Shown: positions 1-11,217, counted from the stretch's first letter. The stretch: 64,000 nt of DNA from Perognathus longimembris pacificus (GCF_023159225.1 NC_063168.1:51601377-51665376); one strand, 5' to 3'. The notes: generated by a model from the letters alone, not told the origin. Program-made: numbers and translations.

Positions 1-291
1 TATTACAGCAAATGGCTGTTCTTACAGCTGCAAAACAATGCCCTGTGCTTTGGCTTTTTCATTGATGCTAGTGATAAGGAGCTGCATTCCCATGGTCTTC
101 AGATAACCACATTAAGAGACAAAAGGAATCCCAGAGAGAATGTTATAAAGTCACTAACAAAGCAAATGGCTTATCACTGAGACTCTCATCTTGTCAGGCT
201 GAACAATGAAGCAGGAAAGAATGGTAAGATGACTTGAGTAATTGGCAACCAGACCAGGTGATATTCAAATCTCCCTCTGGTTCCCAAGAAA
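1..291. other. single-copy sequence, nothing recognised
   Basis: I see no gene, repeat or regulatory signal that I can support here. Confidence 0.5.
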
Positions 292-507
292 GAGAACTCT
301 TGAACTCAGGTCTTATACACCTGGTTTGCTTTCTTGGCAGGTGCTCTTTCACTCGAGCCATGCTTCCAGTCCATCCTTTTTGCTAGTGAATTGGGGATGG
401 AGTCCTATAGACTTTTCTGCTCCACCTGATTTCAGGCCATACTCCTACAAATCTTAGCTCCCTGAGTCTCTAGGATTACAGGCATAAGCCACTAGTGCCC
501 AGCTCCA
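292..507 (-). mobile_element. old B1-ID dimeric SINE
   Basis: On the minus strand a 7SL/B1-type arm (ctaggattacaggcat and its context near 468-490 on the plus strand) is followed by an ID-type tRNA-Ala-derived arm (the complement of 300-375, with a degenerate box B, gaactcagg). The copy is diverged and no target duplication is obvious, so it is probably old. Confidence 0.65.
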
Positions 508-569
508 AGGTCCTGAAGCACTGTTTGGGACAGGCTAGCCAGGTGCATCAGAAGCGGAGGCTCCCCACC

Positions 570-682
570 TTGTGAGATCTGGAATCCATTTAATTCTCAC
601 AGCAACTCTACAGGATGCATCCTGCTATCCCACTCTGAAGAAGGGAAAACTGATGCTTGGAAAGGAAAGCTGTTTTATTTGT
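570..682 (+). mobile_element. MIR-like fragment
   Basis: The order atttaattctcacagcaac, a degenerate atcctgctatccc and gaagggaaaactgatgc matches the 3' half of MIR (the taatcctcacaacaaccct to gaggaaactgaggc segment). The copy is ancient and diverged. The rest of 508-803 shows nothing else. Confidence 0.55.
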
Positions 683-802
683 TTCTTTGCCAGTACCAAG
701 ATGTTTTCATTCCTATGGATCAGTAATAGAGTTTGAAATTTTTTGTTATTCCTCCGACACCATTCTGCCTGTTAAGGATTGCTTTTGCTATATATGGTAT
801 TC

Positions 803-803
<1 letters not shown>

Positions 804-867
<64 letters not shown>
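804..867. repeat. (GATA)n microsatellite
   Basis: About 15 uninterrupted GATA units, flanked on both sides by the short word attcaagat. Confidence 0.97.
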
Positions 868-1592
868 TCAAGATGGATCATATTCATAAACCACTTTGTA
901 AAATGGCAACTCCTTTGTGCAAATACTTAAAGACAAATTGTAAAAATAAAGGGAAAACAGGTGGGGGAGATCGAGCTGAGGTCTCAGAGCTAGTACATGG
1001 AGTCTCAAAACTGGACTTCCTGACCCAAGAATCTCTACCCTTGACTTCTGTGCCACACATTCACAATCTCTATGATGCTAATCTTAATGTGGTACCTCCA
1101 TTTTCTCCCCCTAAATAGTTCTCACTGCTGTGCACATCAGCAGTACAAAGGAAACAAGAAGGTCTGGACTCCAGCCCTACCCACCAGCAGTTTCAGGTAC
1201 ACACTGTAAATGTCTGACCGCCATAGGAATAAGCCCAGGACAGCGGGGACAGATCTGAACCCTGAAGTGATCCAGGGAAAGCAGAGCTTTCCTCCTCCCA
1301 GGAGCTGCCCCTGGGAAGTCACCTAAGAGGAAGATAGACTTAGCAGTGCAGGGCAGAGGTGTGAGGTGTTCTGCACAGGAGAAGCCCTGGAAATGACAGA
1401 AATCAAGGCAACAGAGAACAGTTTCTACTGACACAGAGGAGACTATTGAGGCAGCTACTGTGAAATGGAAACCATGAGGAAAGGCAGATGGCTACATTGA
1501 ATTTTGAGGCACATTGAATAAAGTATAGTATGCCCCTTCTAAAATACCTAAGTAAATATAACTAATATAAATATCTAAAGAAAATTATACTT
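868..1592. other. single-copy sequence, no gene seen
   Basis: Several overlapping short open frames on both strands (868-1434) have no recognisable domain, no splice context and no codon-use signal. I treat them as chance. Confidence 0.5.
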
Positions 1593-1782
1593 AGGCAGGC
1601 CCTGGTAATTGGCTCTTATAATCCTAGGTACTCGGGAAGCTAAGATCTGATGATTTTCATTTAAATCCAGCCTAGGTAGGAAAATCTGGAGATGTGGCTC
1701 AAAGGGTGGAGCACCACCCTTGAGAAGAAAAAGCCACGTGAGAGCACAAAGCCTGCATTCAAACCCCAGTACTGGGGGGGAA
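1593..1782 (+). mobile_element. B1-dID-type dimeric SINE
   Basis: The B1 arm (taatcctaggtactcgggaagctaagatc) is followed by a right arm with tggctcaaagggtggagcac (box-A-like) and a box-B-like word near 1757-1770. It ends in a run of G then A. The first arm is partly shortened. No clear target duplication. Confidence 0.7.
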
Positions 1783-2032
1783 GAAAAGATTATTCTTTGA
1801 AACTTCCGAAGTTAGACTGCTGTATCTTTGATGCAGTATCCACATACACTGGGCTGCAGGAGATCCTGGGATTTATTTAAGTTACAGAGAACAAATCAGC
1901 ACTTTGCCACCATTTCTATTGCTTTGGAAATAACTTGCCAGTGTGATTCATCTTTCCCATGAGCTCTGCCCCTATCTGGAACTCCAGCAAATAGTAGATA
2001 CTTTTTTTTTTCTAGCTGAGAGGAATATTTTT

Positions 2033-2033
<1 letters not shown>

Positions 2034-2088
<55 letters not shown>
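2034..2088. repeat. (CA)n microsatellite
   Basis: A pure CA/AC run of about 55 bp. A short open frame on the minus strand across it is a repeat artefact. Confidence 0.98.
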
Positions 2089-2089
<1 letters not shown>

Positions 2090-2124
2090 AGAAATCGGAC
2101 ATTAGAGATCTAAAAAAAAAAAAA

Positions 2125-2869
2125 GTCAGGAGAAAAGGAAATTTCCAGTGTAATATAATCAGCTACCTAGGAAGCATAAAGGAAGCCATATATACAATGA
2201 CTACATGCTTTCAAAGTATTAAAAAATCAGATTTCATAATGGGGACCCAGCAGGGACTTCGGTGTCCCCTGTGGATCTGGATTGTAGGTGAATATTTTAG
2301 CTCCTGGAGGACTTTAGGAGCATGTTTATTTTGAGATAATCAGTCCTCCTTTGGTGCACTGGTTTACCAATTTTTCACCTTAGTGAAATCTCAGGTAAAG
2401 AGTCCATTAAATTTGTATTTACTCTTTGGGGACCAACTTGCTGAGCTACAAAGCGGAGTAATTAAATAGCAGCAGTCACACTGCATCAGGAGATGAAATT
2501 AAAGAGGTTATTTTCACCTTAGCAGGGAATAATTCATCTAGTAAGCAACTGAGAAATGAAAACACTAAAAAGTAAAGAATAAAAGTCCTGATGCCACGCT
2601 AAGCCCCAAGCTGCTTTATTAACGGGGGTTGGGGAAAGGAGCAGATTTTCTAGACTCTGTAAAGAAATAGAGGCTGGCTCCAGGAACAGCAGTCAGAGGA
2701 ATATTTTATCTTCCAACTATAGCCACTCAGTGGAAATTTAATTTTCACGTCAAGGAGAAACTCTCATAAGTTTACCCAGGCCTGCCACCATAGAAGCAAT
2801 ACATTATTCTCTGTCCCATTGTGCTTAGGAACCTGAAGCACAAGCAGTCCCTAATATCTCCATAGCTAG
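2125..2869. other. repeat-poor sequence, possible conserved element
   Basis: No gene and no recognisable repeat. The part 2240-2560 has even base composition, paired AATTAAAT/TAATT words and few simple repeats, a texture often seen in conserved noncoding DNA. Only an alignment could tell. Confidence 0.35.
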
Positions 2870-3115
2870 TTTCTGTCTTCCTCATTTAGTATATCCACAA
2901 TGTTGTGTAACTGTCACCTCTATCTAGTTCCAAGATATCTATATGGCTCTAGTCTCTGAAAGAATTAAGCATGCACTCCCCAGCCCCCAGCTCCTCTTGT
3001 CCCTAGAAATCATTAGTTTGTCCTCTATCACTATATGTTTATCCACTCTGAATATTTCAGCGAAATGGGATAATATGTGACCTTTACTTTCAGCTTCTTT
3101 CCCTTGGCATAAGAT
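2870..3115 (-). mobile_element. ancient L1 3'-region fragment (L1M-like)
   Basis: The plus strand reads as the antisense of old mammalian L1 3' sequence: actccccagcccccagc, ccactctgaatatttcag, a word like aaatgggataatatgtgacc, and cttcccttggcataa. It is strongly diverged, and a SINE has landed at its end. Confidence 0.55.
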
Positions 3116-3127
3116 CTGTGTGTGTGT

Positions 3128-3342
3128 GTACAAGTACTGGGATTTAACTCAAGTTCTTATGCTCCCACTTGGTTTTTTGTGCTCCTGGCTAGTACTCTAC
3201 TACTTGAGCACTACAGAGTAATTCGAGATAAGTGTCTCAAAGATTTGTCTGCCCCAGCTGGCTCTAAATCAAGATTCTCAAATCTTAGCCTCCTGAGTAG
3301 CTAGGATTCCAGGCATGAGCCATCAGTGTCCAAGTTGGCATA
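3128..3342 (-). mobile_element. B1-dID-type dimeric SINE
   Basis: The plus strand shows the reversed B1 arm (ctcctgagtagctaggatt, aggcatgagccatcagtg) preceded by the reversed right arm (ctagtactctactacttgag). Orientation is therefore minus. It is moderately diverged. Confidence 0.75.
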
Positions 3343-3345
3343 ACA

Positions 3346-3404
3346 TTTTTTTGGGGGGGGGGGCTAGTCCTGGGCCTTGGACTCAGGGCCTGAGCACTTG
3401 CCAG
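3346..3404 (-). mobile_element. 5'-truncated IDL-Geo SINE (Geo 3' end only)
   Basis: After a short T/G run the sequence reads ctagtcctgggccttggac and then cagggcctgagcac. This is the reverse complement of the 3' end of the IDL-Geo right monomer seen complete at 4111-4319. It stops abruptly where the next element begins. Confidence 0.7.
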
Positions 3405-3477
3405 GAATGTAAACTAGTACAACCACTCTGGAAAGCAGTCTGGAGGTTCCTAAAAAACTAAACATAGACTTTCCTAC
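3405..3477 (+). mobile_element. older L1, left part of a split copy
   Basis: The words aatgtaaactagtacaacc and ctctggaaagcagtctgg match the C-terminal part of L1 ORF2 (the region after the Cys-rich knuckle). The same old element resumes at 11231, so the full-length L1 inserted into it. The last 12 bases (3466-3477) are the target duplication. Confidence 0.8.
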
Positions 3478-4110
3478 GGACAATCCTGGAAGATGGCGGA
3501 AGAGCAACAGCGCCCTAGCTGAGCTCCCTCCAACAGTGCAGTTTTCCCACCCCAGAGAAACATTTACCGCTAGATAGACACCTCAAATAACAGTACAAGG
3601 ATTCAGGCCAGGAAGGAAAAATCAACTTAGCTGGTCTGAAAACAAAGATTTGAGCTCCGGGCGGAGTCCCAACACCACCCCAGTGCAGGCGCTGGCACCA
3701 CGCTGCGCACCCCGCGCAGCTCAACGGAGACCAGGGAGAAATTCTCCAGATGGCAGCGTACAGACAGACCGCAGGCTGGGCACGGACAGGCTGAAATCGC
3801 AGAGACAGCGTGAGTACTCCCATGAAAGACAGTCTCACTCGTGCCCAAAGAGCAGTTCCTTCCCCAACCGTGAGAGCAAAGCGCCATCTTTGGCACTTGC
3901 AAAGGGTCAGACCAGACTGGAGCTAAAGCCCGCCTGGGAAAGCGAGGACAAAGCGGCCATCTTTGAGAAGGGCAAGAGGGACCTATTAGTGAGAGCCAGC
4001 ACCGCCCAGGAGAACGCCCCCTGCCCAGGTGGGAGGCGTGTCCTGGGCCTCGGCTTGGCTAGAGGTGCCCGCCCTGCCCGCCAGAATCGTTTAATTAAAA
4101 AGCGAAAATG

Positions 4111-4319
4111 GGGCTGGGGATATAGCCTAGTGGCAAGAGTGCCTGCCTTGGATACACGAGGCCCTAGGTTCGATTCCCCAGCACCACATATACAGAAAAC
4201 GGCTAGAAGCGGCGCTGTGGCTCAAGTGGCAGAGTGCTAGCCTTGAGCGGGAAGAAACCAGGGACAGTGCTCAGGCCCTGAGTCCAAGGCCCAGGACTGG
4301 CCAAAAAAAAAAAAAAAAA
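4111..4319 (+). mobile_element. IDL-Geo dimeric SINE (young)
   Basis: The left monomer is ID/tRNA-Ala-like with a box A (tagcctagtggcaagag) and box B (ggttcgattcc). The right monomer begins near gcggcgctgtggctcaagtg and ends in cccaggactggcc plus A17. A 14-bp target duplication, aaaaagcgaaaatg, lies at 4097-4110 and 4315-4328. CpGs are largely intact and the copy is nearly identical to those at 20154, 51503 and 61503. Confidence 0.93.
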
Positions 4320-4827
4320 GCGAAAATGGCGAGCAGCTATCGGCCGCACGGAACAGCCAAACGGGAGAACAAACTTCCCGAGACAGATAAACGGTCCCAT
4401 CTAGAAGCCCAATTCCCAGCCCGAAACAGAGCTGAATTCCATACCCAGCTCTGCCCAGAAGGCCGCCCCGCCCAGGAGGGAGGAAACTCCCCAAGGCAAG
4501 AGACTCTCAGCCTGGTAAACGAGGCCAGAGATGCCCCGCCCTGCTGAGTCCGAAGCCTATTGAAAGCCAGGCATTAAAAGCAGTGGCCCCACAGCAGACA
4601 GGAGGAGCCAGGCTCCCGAGACCTCTCGAGTCCCCATCTACAGAGCACGCCCAAATCTTACTTGCAAGATGGGAACCACAGAGACCCAGGATTGCACCAA
4701 CAGGGGAAGTGGGTCAGAACAGATCCACCCCTGCAAATTGAAGGCATGTCAAACCAGCCAAGTGGCAGAATAGACTGCAGACCATCGCAAGGAAACCAGA
4801 GACTGTAGAAAGCCCATCCAAACAAGG

Positions 4828-5066
4828 AAGACTTTTTTTCTTTTTTTTTTTTTTTGTTTGTTTTCTCTCAAAAGTTTTTTAAGCTTTCATTTTTATTTTT
4901 TTTCTCTTATATTTTCATTTCTGAAACATCATTGTTTTGTTGTGGTCTCCCATTTTTGCCTATTGCTTCTATCATTTTTTTTGTGTTGTTGTTGTTGTTG
5001 ATCATTTTTTTTCTTTTTTCTTTTTCTTTTTTTGTGTTTTTCCTTTTTTTATTTTATTTTTTTAAT
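4828..5066. repeat. T-rich low-complexity block in the L1 5' UTR
   Basis: Mostly T with C, G and A interruptions. It creates a spurious 109-residue hydrophobic frame at 4854-5183. Confidence 0.85.
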
Positions 5067-5693
5067 AACTTTTCTCGGTTATGTGCATCTGTCTTCCGGT
5101 ATTCTCTCTTTATTTCTCACTATGTACTCTCCTTCTTTAAAAATTACTTTCCCATGAATGACATCTCCACTCTTTACTGCTAACTTTCCACTGTCTATCA
5201 TTTTAACCTTGTTGTTTCTACTGATTCTACTCTCCTCCACATTTCCACGTCACTGAAACTAAACCAAAATCATCACCCCCCCATACATTTTACTCTAGTT
5301 CCTTTATTACCTCTAACTTACCCTCCTGACTTACTACTAGGTCTTCCAGATCCCATTGACTCCTGGTTATTGGATAGAGGGTATCCCCGCTTAATTCAAG
5401 TGAAACAAAGGGGTTCATAGAGAAAGCCAGTCCAAAGGAACTTAATATAAGAATAAGAATTGCTCACAGGGTTGTAACAGTAAATAAGTAACTGCTGAAT
5501 ACAGGGCTCAGGATTGGTTGTTATACTGAAACTGTATTCTTTAGGAACACCAAATCTAATTTTATACACAGGTATAAAAGGTATGTGTATTTAATTGTGA
5601 ACTTCCAAGATTTACACAACAGTGCTTGGTAAGGTCTGCTTTGGGTCTTAAACGGTGCTCACAGGTGCTGGTAGGCTGGCATTCCCAATCCAA

Positions 5694-6806
5694 ATGGGCA
5701 GAAGGAACACAAGAAAGATGGCAAACAATGAAGTCTTATCCCCCACTCAAAACAAGCAGGAAGCAGAACAGTCAATCAAAGACATAGAAGAGAATCCCCA
5801 AAATGCTCTAGAAAGTCTACTGATAAACATGATAAATGAAAAGTTTGAATCTCTTCAGTCAATTATTCTAGAGCATGAGGAGGCAAAGCAAAAATTAATG
5901 GAGAATTTCATGGCATCCACAAATAGAAAGATAAATGAACTTCAAGAGTCAAATGAAAAGATTGCTACCCAGCTTAAAGATTTGAGAGACAACACTCAAA
6001 ACCAAATTAATTAAGTTAATGAAGTAAAGAAGTCCATACAGGACCTAAGAAATGACATGGAAATCATCAGGAAAGACCAGTCAGAAGGAAAAGAGATTCG
6101 AAATCAAATTGCTAGCCTACAGTCCCGACTAACTGAAGCAGAGGATTGAATCTCAGGAGCTGAAGATTCCCTAGAATCTATGGAGAAAGATCAAAAAACA
6201 ATGCAAATCCAGTCCAATCAACAAAACAGATCCCTACAGGAGATTCAAGACACGATTAGGAAGCCAAATTTAAGAATAACAGGTATTGAGGAAAACTTGG
6301 AGAAAGAAGTTAATGGGATAGGCAACCTATTTAACAGAATATTAGCTGAGAACTTCCCAAATATCCAGAAGGAAAGGCCTATACAGATACAAGAAGCATT
6401 AGAACCCCAAACCAACCAGACCAGAATAGGACATCCCACCGACACACAGTGATCAAAACAGGATCAGTAGAGTACAAGGAAAGAATCTGTTAGGGAGAAG
6501 AAAACAATCACATATAAAGGAAAAGCAATCAGAATTACCCCAGACTTCTCAGCAGAGACCATGAAAGCAAGGAGAGCCTGGAATGAGGTATACCAAACAC
6601 TAAATAAAAATAACTACCAACCAAGAATAGTGTACCCAGCTAAACTCTCATTCATAGCCGAAGGTCAAATAAAAGTCTTCCATAGTAAGGAAAAACTGAA
6701 ACAATATATCTCCACCAAACCAGCTTTGCAAAAAATCCTTAAAGATGTACTATACAGGGAAAATAATCAAGATCCCAATACAGACAGAGAAATGAACCCT
6801 AAATAG
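5694..6806 (+). pseudogene. broken L1 ORF1 (RNA-binding chaperone ORF1p)
   Basis: ORF1p of L1 is a trimeric RNA-binding protein that coats L1 RNA in the cytoplasm. I place the start at the ATG at 5694 (MGRRNTRKM); the frame upstream opens with GTG only. The first part is polar and E/K/Q/N-rich with heptad-like spacing, as for the coiled coil. The segment around 6240-6440 (KPNLRITGIEE, NLFNRILAENFPN) is the RRM, and 6561-6806 (MKARRAWNEV, YPAKLSFIAEG, STKPALQKIL) is the C-terminal domain. In-frame stops are TAA 6012-6014 and TGA 6147-6149. The original frame ends at TGA 6450-6452, then two compensating frame changes between about 6440 and 6510, with a TAG at 6491 in the shifted frame, restore the frame before 6561. 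It is not functional. Confidence 0.9.
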
Positions 6807-6852
6807 TAAACATCAGATCAAGAAATGGGAAGACACAGCTTTTAACAAGATA

Positions 6853-9800
6853 GTGACAATGAAAGGAACAAATGATCATCTCTCAATCCTAACTCTCAAC
6901 ATTAATGGACTTAATTCTCCAATCAAACAATATAGGCTCATAAGTTGGATCAAAAATCAAGATCCATCTTTCTGCTGTCTCCAAGAGACACATCTATCCA
7001 GCAAAAGTAAACATCTTCTAAAAGTGAAAGACTGGAATCAAATCTATCAAGCAAATGGCCCCCATAAGCAGGCTGGAGTTGCAATCCTAGTATCAGACAA
7101 AATTGACTTCAAATTAAAAAAGGTAAGAAGAGACAAAGAAGGATACTACATACTAGTAAAGGGATCTCTCCTACAGGAAGATACAACCATTCTAAATATC
7201 TACACACCAAATGCAGGAGCACCCAACTGCATCAAACAAACTCTACTGACTCTAAAAACACTCATAGACCCAAACACATTGATAGTTGGGCACTTTAACA
7301 CTCCACTATCACCTCTGGACAGATCAACACACCAAAAACTGAACAAAGAAACCACAGAACTAAATAATTGCATAGACCATCTAGACTTAACCGACATCTA
7401 CAGAATATTCCACCCAGCAACAACAGAATACATATTCTTCTCCGCAGCACATGGAACATTCTCCAAAATAGATCACATCTTAGGGCACAAAGAAAATCTG
7501 TACAAATTCAGAAGTATCAAAACCATTCCCTGCATTCTCTCAGACCACAATGGAATAAAATTAGAGCTCAACTCAAACAGCCACCACAGAAAATCCTACA
7601 ATTCATGGAGACTAAACAACCCACTGCTGAACCATCAATGGGTCATCGAAGAAATTAAAACAGAAATTCAAATGTTTATGGAATTCAACCAAGTTGAGGA
7701 CACAAAGTACCAGCTCCTTTGGGACACAGCAAAGGTAGTACTCAGAGGAAAATTTATATCTCTGAGTGCATACACCAACAAACTGGAGAAACAGCAACTC
7801 AATAATTTAAGGAAGCACCTTAATTTACTCGAAAGAGAACAACAAGACAAACCCCAAGTCAATAGACGGAAACAAATAATTAAAATCAAATCAGAATTAA
7901 ATCAATTAGATACGAAAAAACCATCAAAAGAATCAACAAAACAAGGAGTTGGTTCTTCGAAAAAATCAACAAGATAGACAGACCCCTGGCAAACCTGACC
8001 AAAAAGCGAAGGCAGCACACTCAAATAAACAAGATAAGAGATGAAACAGGTAACATCACCACAGAAATAACCAAAATTCAGAAAATAATAAGGGACTATT
8101 TTGCAAACCTTTATGCCAACAAATTCGAGAATTTGGAAGGAATGGATGATTTCCTAGAAAAAAATTCATATCCCCCAACTCAACCATGAAGATTTAAACC
8201 TTCTAAACAGACCCATATCCCGTATTGAAATAGAAACGGCAATAAATGATCTCCCATCCAAGAAAAGCCCAGGTCCAGATGAATTCACTGCAGAATTCTA
8301 CAAGGCCTTCAAAACAGAACTGACACCAATACTTCTCAAACTCTTCAATGAAATTGAAAGAGAACGTTCACTACCAGACACATTCTATGAAGCCAGCATA
8401 ACCCTCATCCCAAAACCGGGCAGGGACTCATCACGGAAATAGGACTATAGACCGATTTCCCTGATGAACATAGATGCAAAAATTCTCAAGAAAATTCTGG
8501 CCAATAGACTTCAACAGATCATCAAAAAAATCATACACCACGATCAAACCGGATTCATCCCAGGGATGCAAAATTGGTTTAATATACACAAGTCAATTAA
8601 TGTAACCCACCACATCAACTGGAGCAAGGTAAAGAACCACATGGTTTTATCTCTGGATGCGGAAAAAGCATTCAACAAAATCCAGCACCCATTTATGCTA
8701 AAAGCCCTGGAAAAACTGGGATTCCAGGGAACATTCCTGAATATAATGAAGGCAGTTTATGACAAACCAACAGCAAGTATAACTCTAAATGGTGAAAAAC
8801 TAAAGCCATTCCCTTTAAAATCAGGAACAAGGCAGGGATGTCCACTCTCTCCCCTGCTCTTCAACATAGTACTAGAATTCCTAGCCAGAGCAATTAGGCA
8901 AGAAGAAAATATAAAGGGGATCCAAATACGAAAAGATGAAGTTAAACTTTCTCTTCTCGCAGATGACATGATCCTATACCTAAAGAATCCCATTAACTCT
9001 ACCCCCAAGCTTCTAGAGCTGATCCAAAATTTTGGCAAAGCTGCAGGATATAAAATAAACCCTCAAAAATTAATGGCCTTTCTCTATGCTAACAACCCGA
9101 AGAACGAGGCTGAAATCAGGAAAGCAACTCCTTTTGCAATAGCCCCCCAAAACATAAAATACCTAGGAATAACCTTAACCAAAGAAGTGAAAGACCTCTT
9201 TGAGGAGAACTTTAAAAGCTTGAAAAACGAAATTAAGTCTGAACTAAGGAAATGGAAAAACCTCCCATGCTCCTGGATAGGGAGGATTAATATAATCAAA
9301 ATGGCAATATTGCCAAAGGCTATCTACAAATTCAATGCAATACCCATTAATATCCCAACACCATTTTTTAATGAAATAGAAGAAGCAATCCAGAAATTCA
9401 TATGGAACAATAAAAGACCAAGAATAGCAAAAACAATCCTAAGCAGAAAGAACAGTGCTGGAGGAATTACAATACCCAACTTCAAGCTGTATTATAAAGC
9501 TACAGTAATAAAAACAGCTTGGTATTGGCACCGGAACAGACCTGAAGACCAATGGAACAGAATTGAAAACCCAGAAATGAACCCACAGAACTACGCCTAC
9601 TTAATCTTTGATAAAGGAGCTAAAACAATAGTGTGGAAGAAAGATAGCCTCTTTAACAAATGGTGCTGGCAAAACTGGCTCAACACATGCAACAAACTAA
9701 AACTAGATCCTTATATATCACTGTGCACCAAAATCAATTCCAAATAGATTAAAGACCTCGAAATCAAAACTGACACCCTGAAAACACTAAAGGAAGGGGT

Positions 9801-10701
9801 AGGAGAAACACTTGGGCTCCTTGGCGCCAGACGGAACTTCCTGAACAAAGACCCAGAAAGGCTACAAATCAAAGAAAGGTTGGACAAATGGGACTGCATC
9901 AAACTGCAGAGCTTCTGCACAGCAAAGGACATAGCTCGCAAGATAAACAGAAAGCCCACAGACTGGGAGAAGATCTTTATTGGCCAGTCAACGGACAAGG
10001 GCCTCATATCTAAAATATATGCAGAACTAAAAAAATTACCTTCCTCCAAAACAAAACTGCAAAGAACCAATAGCCCCCTCATCAAGTGGGCTAAAGACTT
10101 ACAAAGAGATTTCTCTGATGAGGAAATGAGAATGGCCAAGGGACATATGAAAAAGTGCTCTACATCACTGACCATAAAAGAAATGCAAATCAAAACAACA
10201 CTGAGATTCCATCTCACCCCAGTAAGAATGTCATATATCAAGAAAACTAGCAATAACAATTGTTGGAGGGGATGTGGCCAAAAGGGAACCCTACTTTATT
10301 GTTGGTGGGAATGTAAACTGGTTCAGCCACTCTGGCAAGCAGTATGGAGATTCCTCAGAAGGCTAAATATAGAACTCCCCTATGACCCAGCAGCCCCACT
10401 TTTGGTTATCTATCCAAAAGAACACAAACAAAATCACAGTAATGCCACCAGCACAACAATGTTCATTGCAGCACAATTTGTCATAGCTAGAATCTGGAAC
10501 CAACCCAGATGCCCCTCAGTAGACGAATGGATCAGGAAAATGTGGTATATATACACAATGGAATTTTATGCCTCTATCAGAAAGAATGGCATTGCCCCAT
10601 TTGTAAGGAAATGGAAGGACTTGGAAAAAATTATACTAAGTGAAGTGAGCCAGACCCAAAGAAACATGGACTCTATGGTCTCACTTATTGGGAATAATTA
10701 G
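6853..10701 (+). pseudogene. broken L1 ORF2 (endonuclease / reverse transcriptase)
   Basis: ORF2p nicks target DNA and reverse-transcribes RNA. The order is an AP-type endonuclease (LTLNINGLNSP, QETHLSS with Glu at 6985-6987, SDHNGIKLEL near 7540-7570), reverse transcriptase ([17 protein letters not shown] at 8956-8967, where the family has FADD), and a C-terminal Cys-rich knuckle (10270-10320). Breaks: one A lost from the A-run 7915-7920 shifts the frame, and an extra T at 8187 restores it. TAG stops lie at 8440-8442 and at 9745-9747 (family Trp). Missense hits in key residues: the endonuclease Asp of the GDFN motif is His (cac 7291-7293), and the knuckle His is Tyr (tat 10297-10299). The frame ends in VSLIGNN at 10701. 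Confidence 0.93.
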
Positions 10702-11217
10702 TACAGGTTTAGTCAAGTTACAGCAGAGGATCACAAGAGCCCAATAGCTATGATCACATAAGATGATCACATAAGATGATGCTAAGCGAAATGAACTCCA
10801 TGTTATGGAAACGATTGTTATATCACAGTTGTAACTACTTTCAACGTCCCATGTTTATCTGTAGCTTCTATTAATGATGATGTTCTTGTATCACCTTCCT
10901 GTGGTTGTACCTACACTATCTCTGTAATCTTATCTGAGTATATTGGAAACCATGTATACTGGTATTAGAACTAGGAAATAGAAAGGGAATACCAAAATTG
11001 AGAGACACGGGGTAAAAAAAAGAAAAGCAACTACAAAAACAATACTTGCAAAACTGTTTGGTGTAAGTGAACTGAACACCTCATGGGGGGAAAGGGAAAG
11101 GGAGAGGTGGGAGAGGGGGTATGAGGGACGAGGTAACAAACAGTACAAGTAATGTATCCAGTGCCTAACGTATGAAACTGTAACCTCTCTGTATGTCAGT
11201 TTGATAATAAATATTTG
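10702..11217 (+). other. L1 3' UTR with G-rich polypurine tract
   Basis: It contains a local 13-bp tandem duplication (atgatcacataag, about 10750-10776) that the copy at 34040 lacks. The polypurine tract at 11082-11127 (ggggggaaagggaaaggg and onward) is a candidate G-quadruplex, as known for mammalian L1 3' UTRs. It ends in ataataaatatttg before the A-tail. Confidence 0.85.

Larger units (their letters stand above)
3478..5693 (+). promoter_or_regulatory. L1 5' UTR / internal promoter
   Basis: The element starts near ggacaatcctggaagatggcgg, just after the target duplication. The word aagatggcgg (about 3489-3498) fits the YY1 site that sits near the start of human L1 and sets its transcription start. 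The first kilobase is CpG-containing and GC-rich, unlike the surrounding DNA, as expected of an internal promoter. A T-rich block (4828-5066) and a low-GC spacer lead to ORF1. Excluding the nested SINE, the UTR is about 2.0 kb, long compared with about 0.9 kb in human L1. Open frames here, including one of 196 codons at 3650-4240, run across the SINE and are not genes. Confidence 0.75.

Noticed and set aside
4111..4185. possible functional tRNA gene (boxes A and B)
   Set aside because: The boxes belong to the left monomer of a SINE; it does not fold into a tRNA and is multicopy with A-tail and target duplications.
3650..4240. 196-codon open frame
   Set aside because: It runs through the L1 5' UTR into the nested SINE, so it is a by-product of GC-rich sequence with few stops.
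4854..5183. 109-codon hydrophobic frame resembling a membrane protein
   Set aside because: It is the translation of a T-rich low-complexity block in the L1 5' UTR.
9711..10259. 182-codon minus-strand frame
   Set aside because: Antisense shadow of L1 ORF2; the plus strand encodes the recognisable C-terminal part.
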